Origin: an uncultured Bacteroidaceae bacterium
GTDB lineage: Bacteria; Bacteroidota; Bacteroidia; Bacteroidales; Bacteroidaceae
DNA length: 64,000 nucleotides
Reading direction: 5' to 3'
Assembly (NCBI GenBank): GCA_905233765.1
Contig: CAJOCU010000007.1
Location: forward strand, 1-64,000
The translations under genes and the position numbers were made by a program. Position 1 is the stretch's first letter, and each line of letters begins with the position of its first letter. Below, piece by piece: positions 35,810 to 45,042 of this stretch. Below the pieces are notes generated by a model. That model was not told where the DNA came from and did no database searches. It saw only the letters and a list, made by a program, of their open reading frames with translations.

Positions 35810-38800
35810 TTATTCCCAGTCTGGATGGCCCCATGGCAATATGGTGCTACTGCCAACGATGTGGAGATAGACATTGATTTCTTTGGGAAGCTCATAATCA
35901 TACACTCTTTCATATTCATCTTCACCTATTTGCTTCGACGTCCAACGCTCGTAGCTGGCAATATACTCTCCATCAATACAGATGGCAGCATCGCCATACC
36001 AATAACTGGTCGTGTAGCTTCCTGGCTGAAGAGGACCTCCGCTTTTGCAAGGTGCTCCAAGAACTGAGAATTTTATGCCTTCGAACCCGTCATAATCCCA
36101 TGAGAAAGTACCATAGATTAGACCGTCTCTCTTCTGGAAACGAGCAGCCCAATTGCCCAACGAGTTGTCACGAGGATCTGGCAAAGTCATCACTGAGGTG
36201 AAGATAGGTTCTACACTAGGCTCCGAGCCATAACCATACACACCATATACTATTGGCGGGAAAGTGCGGGTTGTGACCTGCTTGTCAGTGAAGAAATCAT
36301 CGTGTAGAGTGCCACCCCAACGGACACAGACGCTTATGCCGTCGTATTGAATGTTGCGCCTGAAAGGATCCTGTATGACATGTATGCGCTCTGTCGATTC
36401 CTGGTCTCCATCAGAGACTTTCAGGACTATCCAACAGTCGCGGCTGGTTTCAGAATAGTTGGCGGAAGCAATGACTTCAAGTACAAATCCGTCTTCTGTA
36501 TCTTTGATATTAGCACTACACCATTTAGATTTTTCCGTGTCCTCGAAGTCCACATCAATACTGGACATGTTGCTATAGACTTCAAATTCTCTCACCTCGC
36601 CTTCAAACCTCATTAATACCTCCTGCTCTTCGGCCGACACATACGGCTTGATGACTTCCAGATTTTGTTGGATAACGGTAATGTTTTTTTCAACCTCACG
36701 TGTCTCGTCGGAAACAGTGACGGTGACGATAGCCTCGCGTGGACGGCTGCCATAGTGATCTGAAGCGTTTAATTCAAAGCATTTGGGATCAACGGTGTAG
36801 AGCTTGAGCCAACTCTTGTTGGAAGTGGCTTTAACGTTCGGCAATGCTGTATTCACAACAAGGAAATCCACCGCATCACTGGCGGGGAGATGAATAGACT
36901 CCTTGCTCAACTCGAATAGCGCCCGTTGCGTCACCTTCAGCGTTGTGGTAGCGATGCCCTTGCCATCACGGCTAGGAGCCGAAAGGATGACGGTTGCGCT
37001 GCGTGGCGTGCCATCATTGGAAGAAACACGCACAGAGAGAGCGGTGCCCTGCAGGTCTACTTTCAGCCAACCGCTCTTGTCTGTATTGTCTGTGATATTG
37101 AAATCAACGCCTGCCAAGCTGCTCATCATCTGAAGAACTTCCGTACCACCTTCCTCCGAGAAATCCAGTTCGTTTCGTGAAAGCGAAATACCATCACTAT
37201 ACTGTTTTACTGTGAGGGTATCTGTCAGCCATTCATTATCACTGATCTTCTCGGTGACAACGATTTTGCCTTCTCGGTATTTATTTTTCAGGTTCGCATC
37301 GACCTTGACTTCCATCGTTTTATATAGCGAAGAGGTTGTCGGGTGAATCCAGTCTTGGAAAGTGGAGCACGACAATGGTCCTCCAACTGCAGTCTCAATA
37401 GTGACGATTTCAGTACCCTCCTCTGCCTCGAAGGTAACCTCAGACGGAGATACTGTCATTTGAAGAGCATCGATACTTAATTTCTTCTCCTCACTATAGA
37501 TAGGCACTTCCAGCGCATTGAACAGCCAGGTGACAGGACGCACCGTATAAGTACCTGGTTCAAGATTTTTAAACTCTACGTCTACATCGTTGAACGTATT
37601 GATGAGATAGGTCTCGTTGCGCTGATTCCATCTTAGAAGCTTTCCTTCCTTATCGTAGAGCCCGAAGCCGATACGCTGGGGCGCAAACACCTCACCGTTG
37701 ACATTCATCTTGGCGTGAATGGTACGCTGATTGTCGCCAGTTATTTCGTATTCTACATTCGAGAATTCAGGGAATGCTCCGAACTCCATGGCACCTATAG
37801 ACTTGTTGAAAGTATACTTACGCTCCTTGGGATTTCCTAAAAAGAATTTTCCTTCAAACTTCATCTCATTGTCATAGCAGAACGGGTAAAAAGTAAGTTT
37901 CGTATTCTTAAAACCTTCGTAAATACCTTGGCCTGTGAGTGTCTTGAGTACATCCATCGAGAGAGAGGCTGTAAGTTTAGGACCAATATATATTGTATTG
38001 CCGATGCTGACTTCAATGAGGTCACTGAAATAGTCTTCCGTGCTTATCTTAAAGGGCATCTTCATACCCATCTGTAACATACCGTTAAGTTCAGCTGTGA
38101 CAGAGAACGACGGGGCAGCCCAATCCTTGAGGTCGCGCGCAATAAGATCGCCATCAAAATATGGGTGTTCAGAGGAAATCATGAACCACTGATGGAGAAA
38201 CTTCGATGTAGCACCTATAGTCACTCCTACGTTGAAATGTGCATCACCACGGATAAATGGCTTAGGTGCAGCGTCTAAATACATAATGGGGAAATTGGCT
38301 GGTAAATGCAGGCGCGATAGCGTTGTCAACGCCTTAGCCAATACCCCCTTTTCAAGTATGTTGTCAGCCTCGCCAATTGTGCCGTCAATACTGCTTCGCA
38401 TACTCATTTCTACACGTTCCTGAAGCGACATCTTTAGGAAGAACTTCAATGGTGTGATATTGTAAACCACTTGTGCTTTCATGCCGAAGCCAGCATGCAA
38501 ATTTATTAGTGCTTTCCATTTGTCAGGCAACTGATAGGAGTCCTCCATATCCGCATTAAACTGGAAGAGGTCGCCGTTCCAGTTGCCCTCGGCACGACGC
38601 GGATGTGCGCCTGCCAGACGATGACGCATCATGGCACCAACATCGTCAGTGACCACCTCCTCCACACTGATGAACTGTTCAAACAACTCACCCAGTTTGG
38701 TTAACTTGGAGCATAGCACATAAAGGTTGCCGTCAAGCTCATAAGACATGATGACTTTACCGACAAAAGGGGTACCGCTACCTGGCACTCTTGGACATGC

Positions 38801-39256
38801 CAGCACCTGACCCTCTTTGGGTCGCAGCGGTTCTGGTGTGTTACCGCGCAGAATGAGTTGTTGACCATCGGCACTGACGATATAGTTCGTCAGCCCTTCG
38901 TCGTCCATCATACGCACCTCGGGATTATACTTGATCTCCGGCTGCACAAAGCCCACGCTGTCAATGGCCGAGAGCATGATGCGATAGGTAGAGTCCTCCG
39001 TGACAATCTCCTGACTCACATAGTCATCCCATTCGATGCCAGCCGTGTCAACGCGTGAGTAGGTGATTTTCTGCACCTGATCGTAGAAGAAGCCGTCGAA
39101 ATGGCCGTCATTCTGATAGATGTAGAATGCTGCATTTTCGTCCTGCGCCAGAGCAGGATTAATGAATAATGAAAAATGAAGAGTGAAGAAGGACAGCAGT
39201 GCGAGGCAGCGCAACCAATTATGCATTATGCATTTTGAATTATGAATTGTCATCAT
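35810..39256 (-). CDS. Large secreted BACON-domain protein (cassette copy 1)
   Basis: A 1148-aa exported protein. The signal region (to LAQ, about residue 38) is unusual: much of it is encoded by short A/T-rich repeats. Residues about 39-105 form a domain nearly identical to the paralogue at 39800. A beta-rich middle (about 240-560) follows, then four BACON-like units beginning near 598, 690, 777 and 878 (pattern ...SWL...R.A.I.V...VTQ), and a C-terminal domain ending LPWGHPDWE. BACON domains are usually thought to bind carbohydrate, mucin or protein. No T9SS-type tail is seen. Its start overlaps the 159-aa gene by 4 nt. Confidence 0.8.
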   Translation of the reverse strand: MMTIHNSKCIMHNWLRCLALLSFFTLHFSLFINPALAQDENAAFYIYQNDGHFDGFFYDQVQKITYSRVDTAGIEWDDYVSQEIVTEDSTYRIMLSAIDSVGFVQPEIKYNPEVRMMDDEGLTNYIVSADGQQLILRGNTPEPLRPKEGQVLACPRVPGSGTPFVGKVIMSYELDGNLYVLCSKLTKLGELFEQFISVEEVVTDDVGAMMRHRLAGAHPRRAEGNWNGDLFQFNADMEDSYQLPDKWKALINLHAGFGMKAQVVYNITPLKFFLKMSLQERVEMSMRSSIDGTIGEADNILEKGVLAKALTTLSRLHLPANFPIMYLDAAPKPFIRGDAHFNVGVTIGATSKFLHQWFMISSEHPYFDGDLIARDLKDWAAPSFSVTAELNGMLQMGMKMPFKISTEDYFSDLIEVSIGNTIYIGPKLTASLSMDVLKTLTGQGIYEGFKNTKLTFYPFCYDNEMKFEGKFFLGNPKERKYTFNKSIGAMEFGAFPEFSNVEYEITGDNQRTIHAKMNVNGEVFAPQRIGFGLYDKEGKLLRWNQRNETYLINTFNDVDVEFKNLEPGTYTVRPVTWLFNALEVPIYSEEKKLSIDALQMTVSPSEVTFEAEEGTEIVTIETAVGGPLSCSTFQDWIHPTTSSLYKTMEVKVDANLKNKYREGKIVVTEKISDNEWLTDTLTVKQYSDGISLSRNELDFSEEGGTEVLQMMSSLAGVDFNITDNTDKSGWLKVDLQGTALSVRVSSNDGTPRSATVILSAPSRDGKGIATTTLKVTQRALFELSKESIHLPASDAVDFLVVNTALPNVKATSNKSWLKLYTVDPKCFELNASDHYGSRPREAIVTVTVSDETREVEKNITVIQQNLEVIKPYVSAEEQEVLMRFEGEVREFEVYSNMSSIDVDFEDTEKSKWCSANIKDTEDGFVLEVIASANYSETSRDCWIVLKVSDGDQESTERIHVIQDPFRRNIQYDGISVCVRWGGTLHDDFFTDKQVTTRTFPPIVYGVYGYGSEPSVEPIFTSVMTLPDPRDNSLGNWAARFQKRDGLIYGTFSWDYDGFEGIKFSVLGAPCKSGGPLQPGSYTTSYWYGDAAICIDGEYIASYERWTSKQIGEDEYERVYDYELPKEINVYLHIVGSSTILPWGHPDWE

Positions 39257-39732
39257 GGTCGCATCAGTTTAATGGATTCATTGTCGCATTTCACCACATA
39301 TACGCCACGATGACGGTTCTTGATGGTAACCGTGATAGGGCGCAGTCCCTCGGCCGTGTGCTGTTCCAACAGCTGGCCGCTGAGGTCGTAGAGGCTGACG
39401 AGTGCGCCGTCCTTCAAGTTGCGGAAGGTAACTGCATCACCTTCGGCATTCACCTGCAGAGAGTGTTCCGTGGGGAGCATCTCCACCTCGTCCGTCACCT
39501 TGATATTCTCATAAGTATAACGTAGCACATTGGCAAGCTGGTAGGCAACCGTCGTCGTGTTCGTCTTAATGGTCAGCACGCCATCTCCGAAACTGGTCTC
39601 TGGCAGCTGGGCAAGGTCAAAATGCACCTTCTCGCCATTCTTGAGCCACACCACCAGCCGCTGTGACTCGTCATCAGCGCTCGCCACCATCGGCAGCACC
39701 AGCGCTATCATTATAAGCAAAACCTTTCTCAT
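39253..39732 (-). CDS. Small secreted protein with T9SS-type C-terminal domain (cassette copy 1)
   Basis: A 159-aa protein with signal peptide to ASA (about residue 19). The N-terminal module (QRLVVWLKNGEKVHFDLAQL) is followed by a C-terminal 70-80 residues (VSLYDLSGQLLEQ ... HRGVYVVKCDNESIKLMRP) that resemble a type A T9SS sorting domain. It is nearly identical to the copy at 43192. Function is unknown; its 4-nt overlap with the BACON gene suggests coupled synthesis. Confidence 0.8.
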   Translation of the reverse strand: MRKVLLIMIALVLPMVASADDESQRLVVWLKNGEKVHFDLAQLPETSFGDGVLTIKTNTTTVAYQLANVLRYTYENIKVTDEVEMLPTEHSLQVNAEGDAVTFRNLKDGALVSLYDLSGQLLEQHTAEGLRPITVTIKNRHRGVYVVKCDNESIKLMRP

Positions 39733-39768
39733 AGGACTATAAATAATGGATTTCCAAATACTTTCGCA

Positions 39769-39777
39769 GCAAATATA
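39769..39777 (-). promoter_or_regulatory. Possible -7 box of cassette copy 1
   Basis: TATATTTGC on the minus strand, 37 bp before the 159-aa start, in the 67-bp gap after the upstream BACON gene. No -33 element; readthrough from copy 2 is equally possible. Confidence 0.45.
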
Positions 39778-39799
39778 AACATCTTCCCCGAATCAGATT

Positions 39800-42700
39800 C
39801 TATTCTCTGTCTGGATGGCCATAGGGGAGTGTGCCGCCAGAGTCCTTGATGCGAAGGAATACGTTGATTTCAACAGGTTCGTCGTCATACCGTATGTGTT
39901 CTATGCCTTCGTCGTCTTTATATTTCACCCAATGTGTGTAACCCGAGACATAATTTTGATCTTCATAGGGCTTGCCCCAGTAGTCCCAAGGAATACCCGT
40001 GGGATAGGAGAATCCGGCATCGCCAACCCAATAAGTGTCGCCGCGATATGCGCCGTTGGGTTTTATTGGTCCTGACTGCCCGACGGGAGCCCCGTTGAGA
40101 GAGAATGAATAGTGCTCGCCGCCGCGGTCAATACTGAAGGAACCGTACATTAGTCCATCTAATGTATAGAAACTGGCATGCCATTTACTATAGCCATCAG
40201 TTCCACTGCTGTAGATGGATGCGCCGTCATAACCAGGGGTTCCTGTGCCGTATGCCCCATTGCCAACGGGGAGTGTAACCGAGTGGACTCCTGTTTTGCT
40301 CATCATCTCGCTGCGCGCATCTCCACCCCATCGGATGGTGACAGCAAAGCCGTCGTATTCCGTAGGCTGACCGCCAGGCTGGAAGATGGTGACTTCGATT
40401 TCAGCTTTTCCGGCTTCGTTGGCGGCAGTGACGGTCATCTGGCACTCGCGATCGCGTCCTGTGTTATTGGTTTGACACCATAAGACGAGGTTCCCTTCAT
40501 CAGAAATTCGCGGTTTCACCCAGCTCGCCGCACATTGGAATCGCAGGTCTTCCAGGTCCATATTGGTCTCAACATTGAAGGGGTTCTCCCGTTCCTCTCT
40601 TGCTACGGTGACCCTTTCTGGGCCTCTGAGATAGGGGAATTCATAGGACTCTCCTTCTTGGAGGACCACTACCGACGCAGATGCCTTCTGACCGTTCTCG
40701 CCTTCTGCCGTGATGGTAATGATGCCCTTGCGGGTCTTGTAGCCCTTGTACCTAGTACAACCTACGCTAAAGCCCTCTTCTTCTGGATAGCATGTGAGCC
40801 ACGGAACGTTCGCCGAAGCGTCTAATTTAGGGAGTGTCGAATTGACGGTGATTTCCTGGTAGCCACCATATTCATTGAATATCAACGTGTCTGGCGATAC
40901 GGTGATAGATCCGTTCTGGGTAACGTCGATATAGACGGCCACGATGCCGCCTTTTTTCTCGTTGTAAGCAGTCAGGGCTACGGTGGCGGTGCGTGGAGTA
41001 CTGCTGTTGGACAGCGCCGTGAGCGTGAGCGCCTCGCCGCCCAGATCAACGATTAGCCAGTCTGGATCGCCTTTGGCGTATGCGCGCACATTAGGAAGAA
41101 TGGTCTTCACCGTCAGGATCTCCGTGCCACCGGCAACGTCGAAATTAACACTCTTCTTGGACACCGTAATCTCTCCATACTGATTGACGGTGAGTGTGTC
41201 GCGTAGCGTTTCGCCAGTGCTTAGCGCCTGCCAGACATATACCTTCGCTTTTCGGAAGTCGAAGGTGGGATTTTGCTCCACTTCCACGGAGAGTGAGCTG
41301 CCTGAAGGATCGACGTTTGCCTTGATCCAGCTTGCTTCGGTCGTACATTGAACGGGGTCGTTGTAGCTGGTGATGATGCCGACGGGGCGGCTGCCTCCGT
41401 CCTCGTCGAAGTCTATGGAGCTGGGGATGACACTGAGCATGGGTGCCCCGATGGCGACCTTCAGCTCTTCCTTATAGACGGGTGTCAATTGTAGCTGGCC
41501 CTTCAGGCGGATGACGGGTCGGACACGATAGTTACCGGGTTCCACATCGGTGAATTCCGTGGAGAAGGAATTGAAGGTGTTCAGGAAATAGGTCCCGTCG
41601 CTGAACTTCTCTTTGTAAACCCTGTCATCCTTGTCGTAGAGTGCGATACCGATTTCCTGCGGCCAGAACACATCGCCGCTGATCTCTCCAATCGAGGCTG
41701 CGATGGTGTTTTTGTGCTCGCCCTTCACGTCGTACGTCAGTCCCTTGATGGTTGGGAACAGGGTCATTGGAATGTCGTAGAACGAGAAGGAACGCGTGTA
41801 CTTCAGTTCGTGCGACTGTCCGTTCCATAGACGCGGAATGGTCTTTGCCTTAATCTCATTGTCGAAGGAGTAGAGCGAGAGATTGAGCTTCGTGTCCTTG
41901 AAGGCCTCATAGAATCCATTCTTGTAATCGTTGGAGGTGGAAAGCAGGAAGCTACCGGTGAGCTTGGGACCACTATAAACCGTTTCGCCAATCTCTGCCT
42001 CATAGACTTTCTTGAACCAATCCTCCAACCCCACTTTAAGCTGGAATTTCACGCCAATCTGCGCCATGCCGTTCAGCTCGGCCTGGAGGGCAAAGGTACC
42101 CTCCAGACGTTCACCCTTGTCGGCCAACAGTCGGATGTTGATAAACGGAGAGTGGTCGAAGATCTCTATCGACTGGCGGAACACTTTCAGGGCGACGCCT
42201 GTGTTGAGCCCCACATTGAGGTGTGCCTCACCCCTGATGAAGGGCTCCGGATTGACCTTGGCATACATGATGGGCATGTTGGCGGGGAATGGGATATGGG
42301 TGAAGCGCTTTGCGATGGTTTCCAGTATAGGGATATTTTCTACGCCGAATTCTCCTTCAAGGTGTCCGTCAACGGCAATCTTCGCACCGAACTCAATAGC
42401 CTCTTTCAGTTCGGCTTTAAGGTAAAACTCCGTAAGATTGATCTTGTACACGAGCGAGGCCTTGATTCCGAATCCCCCATGAATGACGGTCTGCAGGTTC
42501 CAATGTTCTGAGAGATTCCAGTCGTGCTCGAAATCAAAATTGAAGTTCACCAGACCGTAATCCGTGAGGTTGCCTTCGATGCGACGCGGTGGATTGATGC
42601 CGGCGATGCGACGACGAACTTCGCCTTGTTCCCGGTTGCTAATCACCTCTTCCACAGAGATGAACTGCTGATACACCTCCGTCGGATCGGTGATATAAGC

Positions 42701-43195
42701 ACATTGAACAATCAGTTGGTCGTCGAACTCGTAACAAGTCACGACCTTGCCCACGAAGGCGGTCAGGTTGCCGTCGATGTCCGGACACGACAGCACATCG
42801 CCCTTCTTCGGGCGCAGGGATTCGGGCATATCGGTCGAGAATGTGAGCATCATATCGTCGACTGAAATCAAATAAGCCATCATACCCTCATCACGCATAA
42901 AGCGCACTTTGGGATTATACTTGATTTCCGGCTGCACAAAGCCCACGCTGTCGATGGCCGAGAGCATAATGCGGTAGGTGCTGTCCTCCGTGACGATCTC
43001 CTGACTCACGTAGTCGTCCCATTCGATGCCGGCAGTGTCCACACGCGAATAGGTGATTTTCTGCACTTGGTCGTAGAAGAAGCCATCGAAATGGCCGTCA
43101 TTCTGATAGATATAGAAGGCCGCATTCTCGTCCTGCGCCAATGCCGAAGAGGTGAACAGCGAAAGAATGCAAACAATAAAACAGAACTTTCTCAT
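39800..43195 (-). CDS. Large secreted BACON-domain protein (cassette copy 2)
   Basis: An 1131-aa paralogue of the 35810 gene. It has an ordinary signal peptide (MRKFCFIVCILSLFTSSALA), the same 65-residue N-terminal domain (AFYIYQNDGHFDGFFYDQVQ ...), a beta-rich middle, four BACON-like units beginning near 583, 674, 763 and 855, and a C-terminal domain with YDGFAVTIRWGG and the end LPYGHPDRE. Middle and BACON regions diverge strongly from copy 1 while the N-terminus does not. It overlaps the 159-aa gene by 4 nt. Probably surface-exposed; ligand unknown. Confidence 0.8.
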   Translation of the reverse strand: MRKFCFIVCILSLFTSSALAQDENAAFYIYQNDGHFDGFFYDQVQKITYSRVDTAGIEWDDYVSQEIVTEDSTYRIMLSAIDSVGFVQPEIKYNPKVRFMRDEGMMAYLISVDDMMLTFSTDMPESLRPKKGDVLSCPDIDGNLTAFVGKVVTCYEFDDQLIVQCAYITDPTEVYQQFISVEEVISNREQGEVRRRIAGINPPRRIEGNLTDYGLVNFNFDFEHDWNLSEHWNLQTVIHGGFGIKASLVYKINLTEFYLKAELKEAIEFGAKIAVDGHLEGEFGVENIPILETIAKRFTHIPFPANMPIMYAKVNPEPFIRGEAHLNVGLNTGVALKVFRQSIEIFDHSPFINIRLLADKGERLEGTFALQAELNGMAQIGVKFQLKVGLEDWFKKVYEAEIGETVYSGPKLTGSFLLSTSNDYKNGFYEAFKDTKLNLSLYSFDNEIKAKTIPRLWNGQSHELKYTRSFSFYDIPMTLFPTIKGLTYDVKGEHKNTIAASIGEISGDVFWPQEIGIALYDKDDRVYKEKFSDGTYFLNTFNSFSTEFTDVEPGNYRVRPVIRLKGQLQLTPVYKEELKVAIGAPMLSVIPSSIDFDEDGGSRPVGIITSYNDPVQCTTEASWIKANVDPSGSSLSVEVEQNPTFDFRKAKVYVWQALSTGETLRDTLTVNQYGEITVSKKSVNFDVAGGTEILTVKTILPNVRAYAKGDPDWLIVDLGGEALTLTALSNSSTPRTATVALTAYNEKKGGIVAVYIDVTQNGSITVSPDTLIFNEYGGYQEITVNSTLPKLDASANVPWLTCYPEEEGFSVGCTRYKGYKTRKGIITITAEGENGQKASASVVVLQEGESYEFPYLRGPERVTVAREERENPFNVETNMDLEDLRFQCAASWVKPRISDEGNLVLWCQTNNTGRDRECQMTVTAANEAGKAEIEVTIFQPGGQPTEYDGFAVTIRWGGDARSEMMSKTGVHSVTLPVGNGAYGTGTPGYDGASIYSSGTDGYSKWHASFYTLDGLMYGSFSIDRGGEHYSFSLNGAPVGQSGPIKPNGAYRGDTYWVGDAGFSYPTGIPWDYWGKPYEDQNYVSGYTHWVKYKDDEGIEHIRYDDEPVEINVFLRIKDSGGTLPYGHPDRE

Positions 43196-43671
43196 GGCCG
43201 CATCAGTTTAATGGATTCACTGTCACATTTCACCACATATACGCCACGATGCCGATTCCTGATGGAAACCGTAATGGGGCGCAGACCCTCGGCCGTATGC
43301 TGTTCCAGCAGCTGGCCGCCGAGGTCGTAGAGGCTGACGAGCGTGCCGTCCTTCAGGTTGTGGAAGGTGACCGCATCACCCTCGGCATTCACCTGCACAG
43401 AGTGTTCCGTGGGGAGCATCTCTACCTCGTCCGTCACCTTGATATTCTCATAAGTATAACGTAGCACATTGGCAAGCTGGTAGGCAACCGTCGTCGTGTT
43501 CGTCTTAATGGTCAGCACACCCTCCCCGAAACTGGTCTCTGGCAGCTGTGCAAGGTCGAAATACACCTTCTCTCCATTTTTCAGCCACACCACCAGCCGC
43601 TGTGTCTCGTCATCGGCGCTTGCCACCAGCGGCAGCACCAGCGCCATCATTACAAATAGAATCTTTCTCAT
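43192..43671 (-). CDS. Small secreted protein with T9SS-type C-terminal domain (cassette copy 2)
   Basis: A 159-aa protein differing from the 39253 copy at only about a dozen positions (for example SIRNRHRGVYVVKCDSESIK). Signal peptide, QRLVVWLKNGEKV module and sorting-type C-terminus are the same. It is the first gene of the left module, transcribed from the divergent region facing the 7-TM AraC gene. Confidence 0.8.
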   Translation of the reverse strand: MRKILFVMMALVLPLVASADDETQRLVVWLKNGEKVYFDLAQLPETSFGEGVLTIKTNTTTVAYQLANVLRYTYENIKVTDEVEMLPTEHSVQVNAEGDAVTFHNLKDGTLVSLYDLGGQLLEQHTAEGLRPITVSIRNRHRGVYVVKCDSESIKLMRP

Positions 43672-43707
43672 AGGGCTTTATTCGTTGAGTTTATCAATTA
43701 TCAGTTT

Positions 43708-43716
43708 ACAAAGATA
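43708..43716 (-). promoter_or_regulatory. -7 box of the left cassette operon
   Basis: TATCTTTGT on the minus strand fits TAnnTTTG, 37 bp before the 159-aa start. The expected -33 position is occupied by a 9-bp inverted repeat. Confidence 0.55.
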
Positions 43717-43717
43717 G

Positions 43718-43738
43718 CCCTATTTATGTTAAATAGGG
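43718..43738. promoter_or_regulatory. Operator-like inverted repeat
   Basis: CCCTATTTA and TAAATAGGG are perfect 9-bp arms around TGT. It begins 2 bp upstream of the -7 box of the cassette operon, covering the -33 zone, a position where a bound protein would block or replace the -33 contact. Confidence 0.6.
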
Positions 43739-43743
43739 GATGC

Positions 43744-43800
43744 ATAATTGCAAAACATTATCCCAAAATTGCAAAATAGCACTCCTATAATTGCAAAACA
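43744..43800. promoter_or_regulatory. Three phased TTGCAAAA sites between divergent promoters
   Basis: TTGCAAAA lies at 43748-43755, 43769-43776 and 43791-43798, a spacing of 21 and 22 bp, two helical turns. Copies 1 and 3 agree over ATAATTGCAAAACA. AraC-type dimers are known to bind direct half-sites about 21 bp apart. The sites lie between the cassette promoter and the AraC promoter and can serve both. Confidence 0.7.
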
Positions 43801-43811
43801 CTAAGTATTGC

Positions 43812-43843
43812 TTGGCTTTTATCTGTTTATTGCATACCTTTGC
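43812..43843 (+). promoter_or_regulatory. Promoter of the 7-TM AraC gene
   Basis: TTGG (43812-43815) and TACCTTTGC (43835-43843) are 19 bp apart. The predicted start of transcription, about 43849, coincides with the ATG at 43851, so the mRNA may be leaderless. Confidence 0.7.
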
Positions 43844-43850
43844 AAGGAAT

Positions 43851-45017
43851 ATGATATACGAATTGTTCACATCTCTGCCACTGATGGTCTGTGTGGTGAT
43901 GGCCATCCAGCTGGCCCTTACATACAGGCAGCGTATGAATAAAACGATACGCTGGCTGCTACGATGGGCTATAGCCACACTGCTATTATACAGCTGCCAT
44001 TTCATATATTTCAACCATTTCACTGACCTTCTGCCATTTAGTGACACCATCTACGTGACAATGAACTTGATGGTATATCCCTTATTCTTATTTTATATAA
44101 GTGAGATTACGGACCGTACACCGCTGTCGCAGCAGAAAAAATTCCTCTGCTTGGTGTTCATTCCACCGTTAATCATCGGAATTATTGTAGGTTGTCTATA
44201 TGGTGCCATGAATGCAAGAGAAACACAATCATTCATCACAAACTACCTCTATCATGATCGTAACTCGTCCCTCAGCGGGCTGGCGATCGTCCAGGTATGG
44301 GTACACCTTGCCTGTCACATCCTCTTTGCCGTACAGGTTGTCATAGTCATCGTAAAAGGATTCCGTCGCATCCAACGATTCAACAACACCGTGCAACAGT
44401 TATATGCCGATACAGAATGTAGGGAAATTAAGGCTATACCCACCATTCTTATCCTGTTCATCGTGACATCGCTGCTTTCTACCATCGCCAACGTCATGGG
44501 AAGACAGATGTTTGTCGACAGCATCGTCTTAGCACTGCCTTCAGTCGCATTCTCAGCACTTATCTTCGCCTTAACGTGGGTCGGTATGCAGCAGAACTTC
44601 TCTATGCGAGACATTCCTGAAGAACATGTGAAAGAGACCGTTGACAACGAGATGATAGCTGCAGATCTCAGTAATACCAGCATACTCATTTATGAGAGAC
44701 TGGAGGCAATGATGGATGAACAGCAGATCTACCTCCAGAATGACCTGCTACTCAATGATGTCGCCCAGCTGTTAGCAACGAACCGCACCTATCTGCTTCA
44801 AGCACTGAGCAGTTGTGCCCACATGACCTTCAAGGAATACATCAACCGCAAACGTATCGCATACGCCGAACAGCTGCTACAAAAGGACCCCTCCATTCCC
44901 AAAACCGAGATTGCAACACGCTCAGGCTACAACAGCATGTCCTCCTTCTACCGCAATTTCAGCCTCTATAGGTCCTCCGCACCTTCCTTCGGGCTCCCTT
45001 CACACGACCATTCATAA
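43851..45017 (+). CDS. 7-TM membrane sensor with AraC-type DNA-binding domain
   Basis: A 388-aa protein from ATG 43851 (MIYELFTSLPLM); a TTG at 43791 lies upstream of the promoter and is rejected. About seven hydrophobic helices fill residues 3-245, followed by a short linker and an AraC HTH pair (about 290-388) with LLLNDVAQLLATNRTYLLQA and IATRSGYNSMSSFYRNFSLY. This is a one-component regulator that would bind DNA from the membrane. It is divergent from the cassette operon; the phased TTGCAAAA sites in between are its likely target. The last residues (SAPSFGLPS) are slightly atypical. Confidence 0.8.
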   Translation: MIYELFTSLPLMVCVVMAIQLALTYRQRMNKTIRWLLRWAIATLLLYSCHFIYFNHFTDLLPFSDTIYVTMNLMVYPLFLFYISEITDRTPLSQQKKFLCLVFIPPLIIGIIVGCLYGAMNARETQSFITNYLYHDRNSSLSGLAIVQVWVHLACHILFAVQVVIVIVKGFRRIQRFNNTVQQLYADTECREIKAIPTILILFIVTSLLSTIANVMGRQMFVDSIVLALPSVAFSALIFALTWVGMQQNFSMRDIPEEHVKETVDNEMIAADLSNTSILIYERLEAMMDEQQIYLQNDLLLNDVAQLLATNRTYLLQALSSCAHMTFKEYINRKRIAYAEQLLQKDPSIPKTEIATRSGYNSMSSFYRNFSLYRSSAPSFGLPSHDHS

Positions 45018-45042
45018 AAATCGCTACGCGCCATCATCTCAA

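Noticed and set aside
43791..43850. Extended N-terminus (TTG start) for the 7-TM AraC gene
   Set aside because: It would start upstream of the consensus promoter and inside the third TTGCAAAA site; ATG 43851 follows the promoter directly.
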